A stretch of DNA of 64,000 nucleotides from Candidatus Corynebacterium avicola (GCA_019114135.1 DXGC01000077.1:1-64000), one strand, 5' to 3'; numbered from the stretch's first letter, positions 1 to 8,128 are shown. Numbers and translations: made by a program. The notes: generated from the sequence alone by a model not told the origin.

Positions 1-218
1 ACCGGATCGCAGCATTGGGGGAACGTCGGATCCCCACCATGATCCTCGCATGGCCCGGGGACGCCGCGCACCCCCTGGCCGTCGCCGAGGAACTGCGGGA
101 ACTGTTGCCGGAGTCGCACCTGCTGTGCGCCCAGACCCCGGAGGACGTGCGCCGGTGGCCGGACCTGATCGGTTCCTTCATCCGGGAGGCGGAGAAGGCG
201 TCCCACGTAACCACGTGA
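1..218 (+). CDS. alpha/beta hydrolase, C-terminal fragment (5' end outside window)
   Basis: The reading frame enters from the left edge at base 3 and stops with TGA at 216-218, giving about 71 residues of a C terminus. The run PTMILAWPGDAAHPL followed by a short helix and HLLCAQTPEDVRRWPDLIGSFI resembles the last strand, catalytic-acid loop and final helix of alpha/beta hydrolases, where a His or Asp sits after a TLIL(A/V)-type strand. No nucleophile elbow lies in the visible part, so substrate and activity cannot be given. Its end overlaps the convergent AraC-type gene by 41 bases. Confidence 0.55.
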   Translation, partial: RIAALGERRIPTMILAWPGDAAHPLAVAEELRELLPESHLLCAQTPEDVRRWPDLIGSFIREAEKASHVTT

Positions 219-1158
219 TCGGGTCACCGTCGTCGGCGCTGTCGGCGGAGTCGAGGTGACCGTCCTGCCGCAGGAAGTTCCGGACGAGGCCCCGACGCTG
301 AGCGTTGTAGCTGATCACGTGCGCGATGATGCTGCCGACCACGAAGCTCTCCGGGGGATCGCAGAGCGCGTCCACGATCCGGTCGGCCCACGCCCCACGG
401 GCCGAGACATCGGCGACCATGGTCGACCAACGTGGGGCGGCAACGTCGAGCCTTGCGAGGAGGGCGTCCGGCGTGGGTGACCGTTCGGAAGGCGGCGGGA
501 ACCGGGTGCCCTCGATCGACGCGAGCCAGGTCTCGTACTGGATGACCGCTCGCTCGAGCAGCACCGCGGTGGACTCCTCAGGGCCCGCCCAGTTCAGCAG
601 GACGTGCCCCGGCAGTCGCTGGCGCGTCCATGCCTCCTCCCCGAGGTCGCAGGACGCTTCCAACAGGTTCCGGAGGTCGCCGAGGTCATGCTGGACGAGC
701 AGTCCGGTGACCGGGTCGGTAGCTCTGTTCCCAGTGTCATCCACATCCCCGCTGACGATCCACAACGAGTCCGGGGTGTGGAAGTGGATACCGTTCGGTG
801 CCGGCAGCCAGTGCCCGGTACCACCTGACCAGCCGGTCGGGGTCTCCGAGGGCGGGTGCCCGTAGGCGCGCCGGTAGGCACGGGAGAACCCCTCCACGGA
901 GTCATACCCTGCTTCCCAGGCAGAATCCGTGACGCTGGCACCGGAGCGCAACCGCCAGGACGCCCGTTCCAGGGTCATCCGTCGGCGCAGCGCCACCGGG
1001 GACTCCCCGGTGTCCCTGCTGACCCGCCGGGAGAAGTGGAAGGGCGAGGAGTGCGCCTGCCCGGCCATGCCGGTGAGCTCACCGGTCGGTTCGTCCAGCA
1101 CGGCGTCCAGCAACTGCCGTAGCCGGTCGGGGCCGGGTTCCTCCGAATGTGTACTCAC
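178..1158 (-). CDS. AraC-type HTH regulator fused to a DinB-like domain
   Basis: A 326-residue protein starting at GTG 1158; this start forms a 4-base GTGA overlap with the upstream reductase gene, so the two are translationally coupled. Residues about 5-100 are an AraC DNA-binding domain (HFSRRVSRDTGESPVALRR, then DSAWEAGYDSVEGFSRAYRR and the AYGHPPS end motif). The rest, with long helices such as DLRNLLEASCDLGEEAW and STAVLLERAVIQYETWLASIEG, resembles the DinB/YfiT four-helix bundle. In this family the second domain is thought to sense a ligand or thiol, but that is not shown here. It probably controls the coupled reductase gene. The fusion reading is fairly sure; the ligand is unknown. Confidence 0.7.
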   Translation of the reverse strand: MSTHSEEPGPDRLRQLLDAVLDEPTGELTGMAGQAHSSPFHFSRRVSRDTGESPVALRRRMTLERASWRLRSGASVTDSAWEAGYDSVEGFSRAYRRAYGHPPSETPTGWSGGTGHWLPAPNGIHFHTPDSLWIVSGDVDDTGNRATDPVTGLLVQHDLGDLRNLLEASCDLGEEAWTRQRLPGHVLLNWAGPEESTAVLLERAVIQYETWLASIEGTRFPPPSERSPTPDALLARLDVAAPRWSTMVADVSARGAWADRIVDALCDPPESFVVGSIIAHVISYNAQRRGLVRNFLRQDGHLDSADSADDGDPITWLRGTPSPPPG

Positions 1159-1721
1159 GCACTCCAGTCTGCCGCAGGTCGCGGTCCGTCGACGGTGAAC
1201 CGGGCGGAGATGAAGTCGCCTGCACGCTCCACGTTCGCCAGGGAGAGCTGGCATCGGCGGGGCAGAAGCGGCGCCCCGTCCCCCAGGGTGACCGGTGCAT
1301 AGCTCACGACGACCTCGTCGAGCAGGCCGGCATCGAGGAACTGTCCGGCCAGGTCGCCACCGCCGACGACCCAGAGGACTGCCTCGGGGTCCGACACAGC
1401 TGTCGTGATCTCCTCGACAACTCCGGCGACGTCCCCGCTGGTGAACCTGAGGTCGGCGCCCTCGATGGCTTCCTGCTCCCGGTGGCTGAGCACCCAGGTG
1501 GGCTGGTGGTACGGCCACGGGACGTCCGACTCCTCGTCGCGGATGAACTGGTACGTGGAACTGCCCATGAGCAGTGCGCTGGTCCGGGGCATCAAGCCAT
1601 CCATCCGCAGAAGCGGGTCATCCGGTTCGGCGTGCTGCTGCGCGAACAACCACGCAAGGCTGTGGTGGGGGTCCGCGATGAATCCGTCGAGGCTGCTGGA
1701 GGTGTAGTAGAGGACTCGCAT
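1155..1721 (-). CDS. RibD C-terminal / dihydrofolate reductase-like oxidoreductase
   Basis: A 188-residue protein. The start MRVLYYTSSSLDGFIAD is the classical first strand of the RibD-C/DHFR fold with the S-DG-IA motif. LLMGSSTYQFI and the glycine-rich WVVGGGDLAGQFLDAGLLDE (NADPH-binding turn) follow in the right order, and the length fits the stand-alone family of about 180-200 residues. Such proteins are often called dihydrofolate reductase family but usually act on other pteridine-like or unknown substrates. It is the first gene of a two-gene unit with the AraC/DinB regulator (4-base overlap). Substrate unknown. Confidence 0.75.
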   Translation of the reverse strand: MRVLYYTSSSLDGFIADPHHSLAWLFAQQHAEPDDPLLRMDGLMPRTSALLMGSSTYQFIRDEESDVPWPYHQPTWVLSHREQEAIEGADLRFTSGDVAGVVEEITTAVSDPEAVLWVVGGGDLAGQFLDAGLLDEVVVSYAPVTLGDGAPLLPRRCQLSLANVERAGDFISARFTVDGPRPAADWSA

Positions 1722-1805
1722 GGCACCAGTCTTCCCGCCGAAGGCCCTGGGTGACCCGACCGTTCTTGCCGAATCGGACTGCAACGCCGGCCAGCTTCCA
1801 ACCCC

Positions 1806-1874
1806 TGTCAGCTTTGAGGTGCCCCAGGTCGGTCTGCCCGGCGAAAACCAACCTCAGACACCTCAAACCTGACA
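1806..1874. repeat. long imperfect inverted repeat in non-coding DNA
   Basis: TGTCAG-C-TTTGAGGTG (1806-1821) is matched by its reverse complement CACCTCAAA-C-CTGACA (1859-1874), a 16-bp stem with one mismatch and a 37-base loop. Inside the loop GTCTG and CAGAC can form a further 5-bp stem. It lies between the reductase gene and tRNA-Arg, outside any gene I can support. It could be a structured RNA, a transcription end shared by both sides, or a relic of a small mobile repeat. Confidence 0.5.
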
Positions 1875-1901
1875 CTCCGCAGGCACCCCGCAACGACGAA
1901 A

Positions 1902-1928
1902 CCCCGCCACCCACACTGGGTGACGGGG
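1902..1928 (-). terminator. hairpin 3' of tRNA-Arg
   Basis: The 12-base arms 1902-1913 and 1917-1928 pair with one wobble/mismatch around a 3-base loop, starting 14 bases after the tRNA 3' end. The following minus-strand bases GGTTTCG give only a weak T tract, so this is a probable but not canonical intrinsic terminator. Confidence 0.5.
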
Positions 1929-1942
1929 CTGTCTGTGTACTG

Positions 1943-2015
1943 TGCGCCCGGAGGGATTCGAACCCCCAACCTTCTGATCCGTAGTCAGATGCTCTATCCG
2001 TTGAGCTACGGGCGC
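1943..2015 (-). tRNA. tRNA-Arg (anticodon ACG), copy 1
   Basis: The reverse complement folds as a 73-nt cloverleaf: acceptor arms GCGCCCG/CGGGCGC, D-arm GCTCAACGGATAGAGC, anticodon arm TCTGA-CTACGGA-TCAGA with ACG in the loop, and T-arm GGGGGTTCGAATCCC. Discriminator base A; CCA is not encoded. ACG (A34 normally becomes inosine) reads CGU, CGC and CGA. An identical copy lies at 6505-6577. Confidence 0.95.
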
Positions 2016-2095
2016 GTACCGAAGCGGTATCACTGCTGTGCACCGCAACGAGACAGTAGCCTACACGAGTCCTCTCAGACCGCCAAAAGTGCAGG

Positions 2096-2875
2096 TCACG
2101 AGATCTTCGTGACCAACGACAACGGCAGCACGCGCAGTGCCCTGCCGATCACCGCCCATGGCCAGCCGGGGATGTATGCCTTGCGCTTACGCGCCTCGAT
2201 CGCGGTGAGCATCGAACGCACACCGGTCTTGGTGTCGACCATCAGCGGGGTGCCCTGCTCGTTGCGGGCGGTCATCTCCGAGTCGATGTAGCCGGGCAGC
2301 AGGACGGTCACGTCGATCGGGGTCTTGCTGCGCAGCAGCTCCGCCTGGATCCCCTCACCCAGGTTCGCGACGAAGGCCTTCGTAGCGCCGTAGGTGGTGA
2401 TGGCCTTACGGTTGCCGCGGATCGCACTGACCGACGACACCAGCACCAGATGGCCGGCACCCTTGCCGCCGTCGGCGTTGCGGAAGATCTCCATCGCGGC
2501 CTCCGCCTGCGCCAGCGCACCGAGGACGTTGGTGGTGGCGGTCTCGCGGTTGGCTTCCGGGGTCCCGGAGCCGATCTTGCGCCCCTTACCCAGGCCAGCG
2601 TTGACCACGATGCGGTTCAGTCCGCCGGTCTCCGTCGCATCCGTGTCGGCGGTCTGGAAGACCTCCCGCACCGCGTCGGCGTCGGTGACGTCGAGGGCGT
2701 AGGTGCGCACGGTGACGTTCGGGTTGGACGCGGTGATCTCCGCGGAGAGCTCCTCGAGCCGGTCCGTCCTACGGGCGCAGAGGGCGAGGTCGTGGCCGAG
2801 GGCGGCGGACTGACGGGCGAGTTCGGCGCCGAGGCCGGAACTGGCTCCGGTGATCAGTGTGGTGAAGCTGCTCAT
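2096..2875 (-). CDS. short-chain dehydrogenase/reductase
   Basis: A 259-residue classical SDR: dinucleotide motif TGASSGLG near residue 11, VVNAGLG, the catalytic Ser region LVLVSSVSAIRG and the YGATK catalytic Tyr/Lys pair, followed by LLPGYIDSEM. A basic residue early in the Rossmann fold (CARRTDR) suggests NADP(H). The start ATG 2875 is chosen because the fold begins a few residues later and a TAGTCT -10 box lies exactly 8 bases upstream, implying a leaderless mRNA. Substrate cannot be told. It stands alone, divergent from clpP. Confidence 0.85.
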   Translation of the reverse strand: MSSFTTLITGASSGLGAELARQSAALGHDLALCARRTDRLEELSAEITASNPNVTVRTYALDVTDADAVREVFQTADTDATETGGLNRIVVNAGLGKGRKIGSGTPEANRETATTNVLGALAQAEAAMEIFRNADGGKGAGHLVLVSSVSAIRGNRKAITTYGATKAFVANLGEGIQAELLRSKTPIDVTVLLPGYIDSEMTARNEQGTPLMVDTKTGVRSMLTAIEARKRKAYIPGWPWAVIGRALRVLPLSLVTKIS

Positions 2876-3014
2876 GGACTCCGAGACTAACAAGCACGGA
2901 ACTTCCACGTCCCCGGTTTGCGAGGGCCCGCGGGAATCCGATCCGCTCACAGCGGATCCGCCACCAGCAGCAGGGCATTGCCGCAGCGCAGGCCCCCACC
3001 GCACCCTGGGGCAC

Positions 3015-3644
3015 ATGTCAGAGAACACACCCGACCCCACCCGCATACTCGACCAGGAAATCTACCGCGACCTCTACGAACGGCGCATCATCGTCCTCGG
3101 CGACGCCCTGGAGCAGGACACCTCCAACCGGCTGTGCACCTCCCTGCTGCTGCTCGCCTCCCGCGATTCCCGCGCCGACATCGTTCTGCTCATCAACTCC
3201 CCCGGCGGCTCCGTGCCCGGCATGCTCGCCATCCGCGACACCATGCGCTCCATCCCCAACGACGTCGCCACCGTGAACATCGGCATGGCCTACAGCGCCG
3301 GCCAGTTCCTGCTGTCCTCCGGCACGCCCGGCAAGCGCTTCGCCCTGCCACACTCGAAGGTGCTGCTACACCAGGGCTCCGGCGGGATCGGCGGCACCGC
3401 CCAGGACATCGAGATCCAGGCGGAGGACCTGCGCCATACCCGTGACACGGTGCTCACCTGCGTCGCCGACGACACCGGACAGGACGTCGACAAGGTCACC
3501 CAGGACTCACTCCGGGACCGCTGGTTTACCGCCGGGCAGGCGCTGGACTACGGCTTCATCGACCGGATCATCGACGACCTGGACATCATCACCGGCCCGG
3601 ACGGTCTGACCGCCCGACGCTCCGGCCTCGGATTGGGGGCGTAG
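3015..3644 (+). CDS. ClpP-family protease subunit, catalytically complete
   Basis: A 209-residue ClpP subunit. The catalytic Ser is S94 in GMAYSAGQFLL, His is H119 in VLLHQGS, and Asp is D168 in LRDRWFTAGQALDYGFID; all three are in the expected spacing. The NSPGGS motif around residue 61-66 is intact. The AYSAG variant around the nucleophile, in place of AASMG, matches the actinobacterial ClpP3-like subgroup rather than housekeeping ClpP1. Start ATG 3015 gives the usual short N terminus. The second clpP follows 3 bases downstream, so the two should be made together and form mixed rings. Confidence 0.9.
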   Translation: MSENTPDPTRILDQEIYRDLYERRIIVLGDALEQDTSNRLCTSLLLLASRDSRADIVLLINSPGGSVPGMLAIRDTMRSIPNDVATVNIGMAYSAGQFLLSSGTPGKRFALPHSKVLLHQGSGGIGGTAQDIEIQAEDLRHTRDTVLTCVADDTGQDVDKVTQDSLRDRWFTAGQALDYGFIDRIIDDLDIITGPDGLTARRSGLGLGA

Positions 3645-3647
3645 ACC

Positions 3648-4253
3648 ATGACCTCCTACACGATCCCCTACGTGACCACGACGACCCCGACCGGCGAGAA
3701 GACCGTCGACATCTACAGCCGTCTGCTGGACGAACGCATCATCTACCTGGGCACCCCGATCGACGACGGTGTCTCGAACGCGGTCATCGCCCAGCTGCTG
3801 CACCTGGAGAGCGATAACCCGGAGGCACCGGTGGCGATCTACGTCAACTCCCCCGGCGGATCGCAGTCGGCGACGATGGCGATCTACGACTGCATGCAGT
3901 TCATCCGTCCCCGCGTCGAGACCACCTGTGTCGGCCAGGCCGCGGCGTCCTCGGCGATCCTGCTCGCCGGTGGAACACCCGGGTACCGGTCGATCCTGCG
4001 GAACGGGCGGGTGGTGCTCGCCGCCCCGGCGACGGAGGGCGGACGCGGCACGATCCCCGACCTGATCATCGAGGCGGAGGAGATGGAACGCATCCGGCGC
4101 CTGCAGGAGTCCGTGCTCGCCGAGCACTGCGGCCGGACGGCGCAGCAGGTCCGGGAGGACACGGAACGCCAGCTGGTGCTGACCCCGGACGCCGCCGTCG
4201 ACTACGGCATCGTCGACCGGGTCCTCACGCAGCGAGAAGCACCGGGTTCGTAG
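3648..4253 (+). CDS. ClpP-like subunit lacking the catalytic triad
   Basis: A 201-residue ClpP fold with NSPGGSQSATMAIYD conserved. Aligning the nucleophile motif GQAA-S-xxA puts A100 where the Ser should be (two Ser follow at 101-102, but shifted). The His motif HQP is AAP (A125), and the Asp position in the TER-D motif is Q175. It therefore reads as a proteolytically inactive ring partner, like ClpR of plastids and cyanobacteria. Length and the rest of the fold are intact, so it is not a pseudogene. It is the second gene of the clpP pair and overlaps the convergent XRE gene by 29 bases. Alternatively, a neighbouring Ser could act as nucleophile, but without His and Asp this is unlikely. Confidence 0.85.
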   Translation: MTSYTIPYVTTTTPTGEKTVDIYSRLLDERIIYLGTPIDDGVSNAVIAQLLHLESDNPEAPVAIYVNSPGGSQSATMAIYDCMQFIRPRVETTCVGQAAASSAILLAGGTPGYRSILRNGRVVLAAPATEGGRGTIPDLIIEAEEMERIRRLQESVLAEHCGRTAQQVREDTERQLVLTPDAAVDYGIVDRVLTQREAPGS

Positions 4254-4629
4254 GCGATGGGCCGGACACCGGACCTGCGGGGGCGGTAGTTCCGGCGATG
4301 GTGGACCGCACCAGGTCGAAGGAGGACTTCCGGAGAGCGCCGGCAACTGCCTCGAGGATCTCCGAGGAGGGGTCCTTCATGCCCCGCTCCAGTTCGGAGA
4401 GGTACTGCGGTGAAATCCCGGCGCGCTCGGCAGTGTCCTTGAGACGGTCCTTGCGCCGCATGCGCTGACGGCGAATCTCGTCGCCGAGGGCCTCGCGCCA
4501 GAGTCGCGCGGGCCGCTCGGGTCGGGGCGATCGTTCGGACGGGGCCGGACGATCGTCCCGGGGACGGAGGGGGACGACCGCCGCCAGATCATCCGGATTG
4601 GGGTCTGTGGTGGGGTTCTGGTCGCTCAT
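4225..4629 (-). CDS. XRE-type regulator (ClgR/PopR-like)
   Basis: A 134-residue protein with a disordered, charged N terminus (about residues 1-50) and an XRE helix-turn-helix at about 55-110: WREALGDEIRRQRMRRK, then AGISPQYLSELERGMKDPSS, the pattern seen in ClgR and PopR. In Streptomyces, PopR is linked to the clpP3P4 operon, so control of the adjacent clpP pair is plausible (inference). The ATG 4629 start has TAGGCT 8 bases upstream, implying a leaderless mRNA. The genes are convergent with overlapping ends, so any control acts in trans on the clpP promoter near 2876-3014. Confidence 0.75.
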   Translation of the reverse strand: MSDQNPTTDPNPDDLAAVVPLRPRDDRPAPSERSPRPERPARLWREALGDEIRRQRMRRKDRLKDTAERAGISPQYLSELERGMKDPSSEILEAVAGALRKSSFDLVRSTIAGTTAPAGPVSGPSPTNPVLLAA

Positions 4630-4732
4630 ACCTTCCGAGCCTACGTCGTCGGGGCGTCCTGTCCGGGCCCTCGTGGCAATGTTCGCCCACAGCTGACCCG
4701 TTGTTGATTTACCATCGTCAGGGAAACCACAG

Positions 4733-4748
4733 TGTGACCGTCGACACA
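4733..4748. promoter_or_regulatory. possible GlxR (CRP-type) site
   Basis: TGTGA-CCGTCG-ACACA resembles the corynebacterial GlxR consensus TGTGA-N6-TCACA with one half-site differing. It sits 37 bases upstream of the acyl-CoA ligase start, a sensible place for a carbon-source regulator. Evidence is the motif only. Confidence 0.3.
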
Positions 4749-4784
4749 CCTGACGACGGTCCCCCAACGGCCTGAGAGGACCCC

Positions 4785-6422
4785 ATGCACGGACTCATGA
4801 TGGACCAGCCGCTTCTGATCAGCTCGATCGCGCGTCATGCCGAACGGCTTTACGGAGACCAGGAGATCGTCTCCTTCACCGTCGACAACCCCCGGCACCG
4901 CTACACCTTCCGGGAGGCCTTCTCCCGCGCACGGAAGCTGGCGAACGCCCTGCAGCGCCGCGGGTTCGAGGAGAGCGACCGGATCGGCACCATCGCCTGG
5001 AACGACTACCGGCACTTCGAGATCTACTTCGGGGTCTCCGGGTCCGGCCTGGTGACCCACACCATCAACCCACGCCTCTTCGCCGACCAGCTGCTCTTCA
5101 TCATCGGCGACGCCGAGGACAAGCTGCTGTTCATCGACCCGACGTTCGTCCCTCTCCTCGAGGCCCTGGCGCCCCGTCTGGAGACCGTGCCCGAACTGGT
5201 CGTCCTCACCGACGACGAGCACCTGCCGGAGACCGAGCTGGAGGTGACGAGCTACGAGGCCCTGATCGCCGAGGAGTCCGACGACTACGACTGGCCGCTC
5301 TTCGACGAGAACACCGCCAGCTCGCTGTGCTACACCTCCGGCACCACCGGCAATCCCAAGGGCGTGCTCTACAGCCACCGGTCCACCGTCCTGCACAGCT
5401 ACGGCATCGCCCTGCCGGAGGCCTTCGGGCTCTCCTCCCGCGAGGTCACCCTGCCGGTGGTGCCGATGTTCCACGTCAACGCCTGGGGCATCCCCTATGC
5501 CTCGGCGATGACCGGCACGAAGATGGTCTTCCCCGGCCCGAAGATGGGTGACCCTGCGGAGCTGCAGGCACTGATGGAGGAGGAGCAGGTCACCAGCTCC
5601 GCGGGCGTGCCGACCGTGTGGCAGGGGCTGATCGCCTACCTGGACGCCAGCGGTAAGCGTCTCGACTCGGTGGAGCGACTCATCGGCGGCGGGTCGGCGG
5701 TGCCCTACGCCCTGATGAAGCAGTACGAGGAGAAGTACCAGGTCGACCTGGTGCAGGCCTGGGGCATGAGCGAGACCAGTCCGCTGGGCACCATGTTCCA
5801 CACCACGCCGTCCCTGGAGACGCAGGATCCGGAGGTCTACGAGGAGTCCCGCGCCTCGCAGGGCATCCCGCCGTTCGGCGTGGAACTGCGCATCGTCGGC
5901 GAGGACGGTGCCCCACTGCCGGAGGACGGCGAGACCGTCGGTGCACTGCAGGTCCGCGGCGCGTGGATCGCGAAGCAGTACTACGGCGGGGTCGGTCAGG
6001 ACTCCTTCACCGAGGACGGTTGGTTCGACACCGGCGACATCGCGTCGATCTCACCACTGGGCTTCATGAACATCGAGGACCGGGCGAAGGACCTCATCAA
6101 GTCCGGTGGCGAGTGGATCAGTTCCATCGAGCTGGAGAACCACGCCCTGGACCACCCGGCGGTGAAGCAGGCCGCGGTGGTGGCGATGCCGGACGAGAAG
6201 TGGCAGGAACGTCCGCTGCTGGTCGTCCTGCCGGAAGACGGCGCCGATCTGCCCGCGGCGTCCGAACTGCTGACGTTCTTCGACGGCCGGGTGGCCAACT
6301 GGTGGATCCCCGATGCGGTGGCCTACGTCGAGGAGATCCCCCTGACCGCCACCGGCAAGATCAGCAAGCTGACCCTGCGTCAGCAGCTGGACGCCGGGGA
6401 CCTCGAGCTGCAGCGCAGCTGA
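4785..6422 (+). CDS. fatty acyl-CoA ligase (AMP-dependent synthetase)
   Basis: A 545-residue ANL-superfamily enzyme that activates a fatty acid through an acyl-AMP intermediate and transfers it to CoA. Visible motifs are the P-loop YTSGTTGNPKG near residue 180, WGMSETSP, DGWFDTGD, the hinge DRAKDLIKSGGEWIS, and the catalytic Lys region PLTATGKISK near the C terminus. The N terminus MHGLMMDQPLLISS is typical of the medium/long-chain FadD subgroup close to AlkK. Start ATG 4785 has an AGAGGA ribosome site. It is a single gene, ending at the tRNA-Arg terminator. Chain length cannot be read from sequence. Confidence 0.88.
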   Translation: MHGLMMDQPLLISSIARHAERLYGDQEIVSFTVDNPRHRYTFREAFSRARKLANALQRRGFEESDRIGTIAWNDYRHFEIYFGVSGSGLVTHTINPRLFADQLLFIIGDAEDKLLFIDPTFVPLLEALAPRLETVPELVVLTDDEHLPETELEVTSYEALIAEESDDYDWPLFDENTASSLCYTSGTTGNPKGVLYSHRSTVLHSYGIALPEAFGLSSREVTLPVVPMFHVNAWGIPYASAMTGTKMVFPGPKMGDPAELQALMEEEQVTSSAGVPTVWQGLIAYLDASGKRLDSVERLIGGGSAVPYALMKQYEEKYQVDLVQAWGMSETSPLGTMFHTTPSLETQDPEVYEESRASQGIPPFGVELRIVGEDGAPLPEDGETVGALQVRGAWIAKQYYGGVGQDSFTEDGWFDTGDIASISPLGFMNIEDRAKDLIKSGGEWISSIELENHALDHPAVKQAAVVAMPDEKWQERPLLVVLPEDGADLPAASELLTFFDGRVANWWIPDAVAYVEEIPLTATGKISKLTLRQQLDAGDLELQRS

Positions 6423-6453
6423 CCTGGACTGAATCGCGGGTAGGCATAAAAGA

Positions 6454-6493
6454 ACCGCCCCGCCGGGGACTCAAAGTCCACCGGCGGGGCGGT
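6454..6493 (-). terminator. intrinsic terminator of tRNA-Arg copy 2
   Basis: A perfect 13-bp stem (6454-6466 with 6481-6493) is extended by an inner GGACT/AGTCC pairing. On the minus strand it is followed by TTCTTTTAT. It ends the tRNA transcript and may also stop readthrough from the acyl-CoA ligase. Confidence 0.8.
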
Positions 6494-6504
6494 CAAGAAA
6501 AGCG

Positions 6505-6577
6505 TGCGCCCGGAGGGATTCGAACCCCCAACCTTCTGATCCGTAGTCAGATGCTCTATCCGTTGAGCTACGGGCGC
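6505..6577 (-). tRNA. tRNA-Arg (anticodon ACG), copy 2
   Basis: Identical over all 73 bases to the gene at 1943-2015, with the same orientation and no encoded CCA. The flanks differ, so only the tRNA itself is duplicated. Confidence 0.95.
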
Positions 6578-6754
6578 CCGCTGTTTCCAGCGACTCCAGA
6601 CTCCCCGGCACACCACCAGACGGGATATGTCACGCGGACCCGGGGTACACCACACACCCCATGTAACGGGCCCACGTCCAGAATGTCCGGCTACTCACCA
6701 CAAGAACCGGACGGCTTTCGACATATCCTCACGAAAAGCCTGAGGAATCTGAAG

Positions 6755-6846
6755 TGGCGGAGGCGAGAGGATTTGAACCTCCGGACCTTCGTTAAAAAGT
6801 CAACTCATTAGCAGTGAGTCCCATTCGGCCGCTCTGGCACGCCTCC
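6755..6846 (-). tRNA. tRNA-Ser (anticodon GCT)
   Basis: The reverse complement has acceptor arms GGAGGCG/CGCCTCC, anticodon arm ACTCA-CTGCTAA-TGAGT with GCT, a long variable arm typical of class II tRNA-Ser, T-arm GGAGGTTCAAATCC and discriminator G. CCA is encoded (minus-strand end at 6755-6757). It reads AGC/AGU. Confidence 0.95.
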
Positions 6847-6931
6847 ACACCGACTTTTTCAAGACGGCTAGACGCAGCCTACAGCAGCCCCCGCGGCAGC
6901 ACAAAACCGCATGAGGACTAGGCTGTGAACC

Positions 6932-8005
6932 ATGATCCGTGCCGACCTTGCCTCACTTCCCCCGTACGTCCCCGGCGAAAAGAACGGTCTCACCGTCAAG
7001 CTGTCGAGCAACGAGTCCTCCCAGGGCCCCCTGCCCGGCGCCACCCGCGCCGCGGCGCACGCCCTGGCCGCGAGCAACCGGTACCCGGACATGGTGGCGT
7101 GGAAGCTGCGGGGCAGCATCGCGGACTGGTTGGGCGGTCCGTCCTCCCTGCTGCTCAGCCAGGAGAACATCGCGGTCGGGGCCGGATCCTCCGCCCTGAT
7201 CCAGCAGGCCATCCAGGCGACCTGCCGCGGCGGTGACGCCGGAGACGAGGTCGTCTACCCGTGGCGCAGCTTCGAGGCCTACCCGATCCTCACCAAGGTC
7301 GCCGGCGCCAACCCTGTGGAGGTGCCGCTCACCGAGGACCACCGCAACGACCTGCCGGCCCTGGCCGCCGCCGTCACCGAGCGCACCCGCCTGGTGATCG
7401 TCTGCAACCCGAACAACCCGACCGGCACCACCGTGACCCGCGAGGAACTGGTGGCCTTCCTCGACGCCGTGCCGTCCGACGTCCAGGTCCTGCTGGACGA
7501 GGCCTACTACGAGTACGTCCGCGAGCCCTCCTCCCCGGACGGTCTCGGCCTGCTGGCCGACTACGAGAACCTGGCCGTGGCCCGTACCTTCTCGAAGGCC
7601 TACGGCCTGGCCGGGCTGCGTGTCGGATACCTGGTGGGGCGCCCCGAGTTCATCGAGGCCGTCAACAAGGTGTCCATCCCCTTCAGCGTCAACGCCGTGG
7701 CCCAGGCCGCCGCGGTCGCCAGCATCGAGGCGAAGGACGAGCTGCTGGCCCGCACCGACGACACCGTCACCCAGCGGGCACGCGTGCTCGAGGCGCTCCC
7801 GGAGCAGTACCGGATCGATACCCAGGCCAACTTCGTCTGGTTGGATCTGGGCGAACGTGCCCGCGAGTTCACCGACGCCATCGCCGAGTACGGCATCGCG
7901 GTGCGCTGCTTCGACGGTGAGGGCGTGCGCATCACGGTGACGGACGAGGCGGAGACGGACGTTCTCGTCCAGGCCCTCCACTGGTTGAGCAAGTCGATCC
8001 TGTGA
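6932..8005 (+). CDS. pat: aromatic amino acid / histidinol-phosphate type aminotransferase
   Basis: A 357-residue fold-type I PLP enzyme of the HisC family. NPNNPTG, the LLDEAYYEYV Asp/Tyr pair and the Schiff-base Lys in TFSKAYGLAGLRVGY are all present, and the N-terminal LSSNESSQGP substrate loop is typical. The slightly short length and lack of his genes nearby favour the corynebacterial Pat branch, which transaminates phenylpyruvate and related keto acids, over a dedicated HisC. Start ATG 6932 has TAGGCT exactly 7 bases upstream (leaderless). HisC activity remains possible. Confidence 0.85.
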   Translation: MIRADLASLPPYVPGEKNGLTVKLSSNESSQGPLPGATRAAAHALAASNRYPDMVAWKLRGSIADWLGGPSSLLLSQENIAVGAGSSALIQQAIQATCRGGDAGDEVVYPWRSFEAYPILTKVAGANPVEVPLTEDHRNDLPALAAAVTERTRLVIVCNPNNPTGTTVTREELVAFLDAVPSDVQVLLDEAYYEYVREPSSPDGLGLLADYENLAVARTFSKAYGLAGLRVGYLVGRPEFIEAVNKVSIPFSVNAVAQAAAVASIEAKDELLARTDDTVTQRARVLEALPEQYRIDTQANFVWLDLGERAREFTDAIAEYGIAVRCFDGEGVRITVTDEAETDVLVQALHWLSKSIL

Positions 8006-8128
8006 CCCGGTGATCAAGTGATCCAGGCCGTGCGGGACACCCGCTGTGCGGTGGGGCACTCCATGCCGTAACACAAGATGTTCTCCGCCGTCACCGGGCG
8101 GAAACGCCTGGTGGGGAGCATAGGTGTC

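Noticed and set aside
6730..6740. Terminator for tRNA-Ser
   Set aside because: GGCTTTCG and CGAAAAGCC can pair only with a bulge, and no T tract follows on the minus strand.
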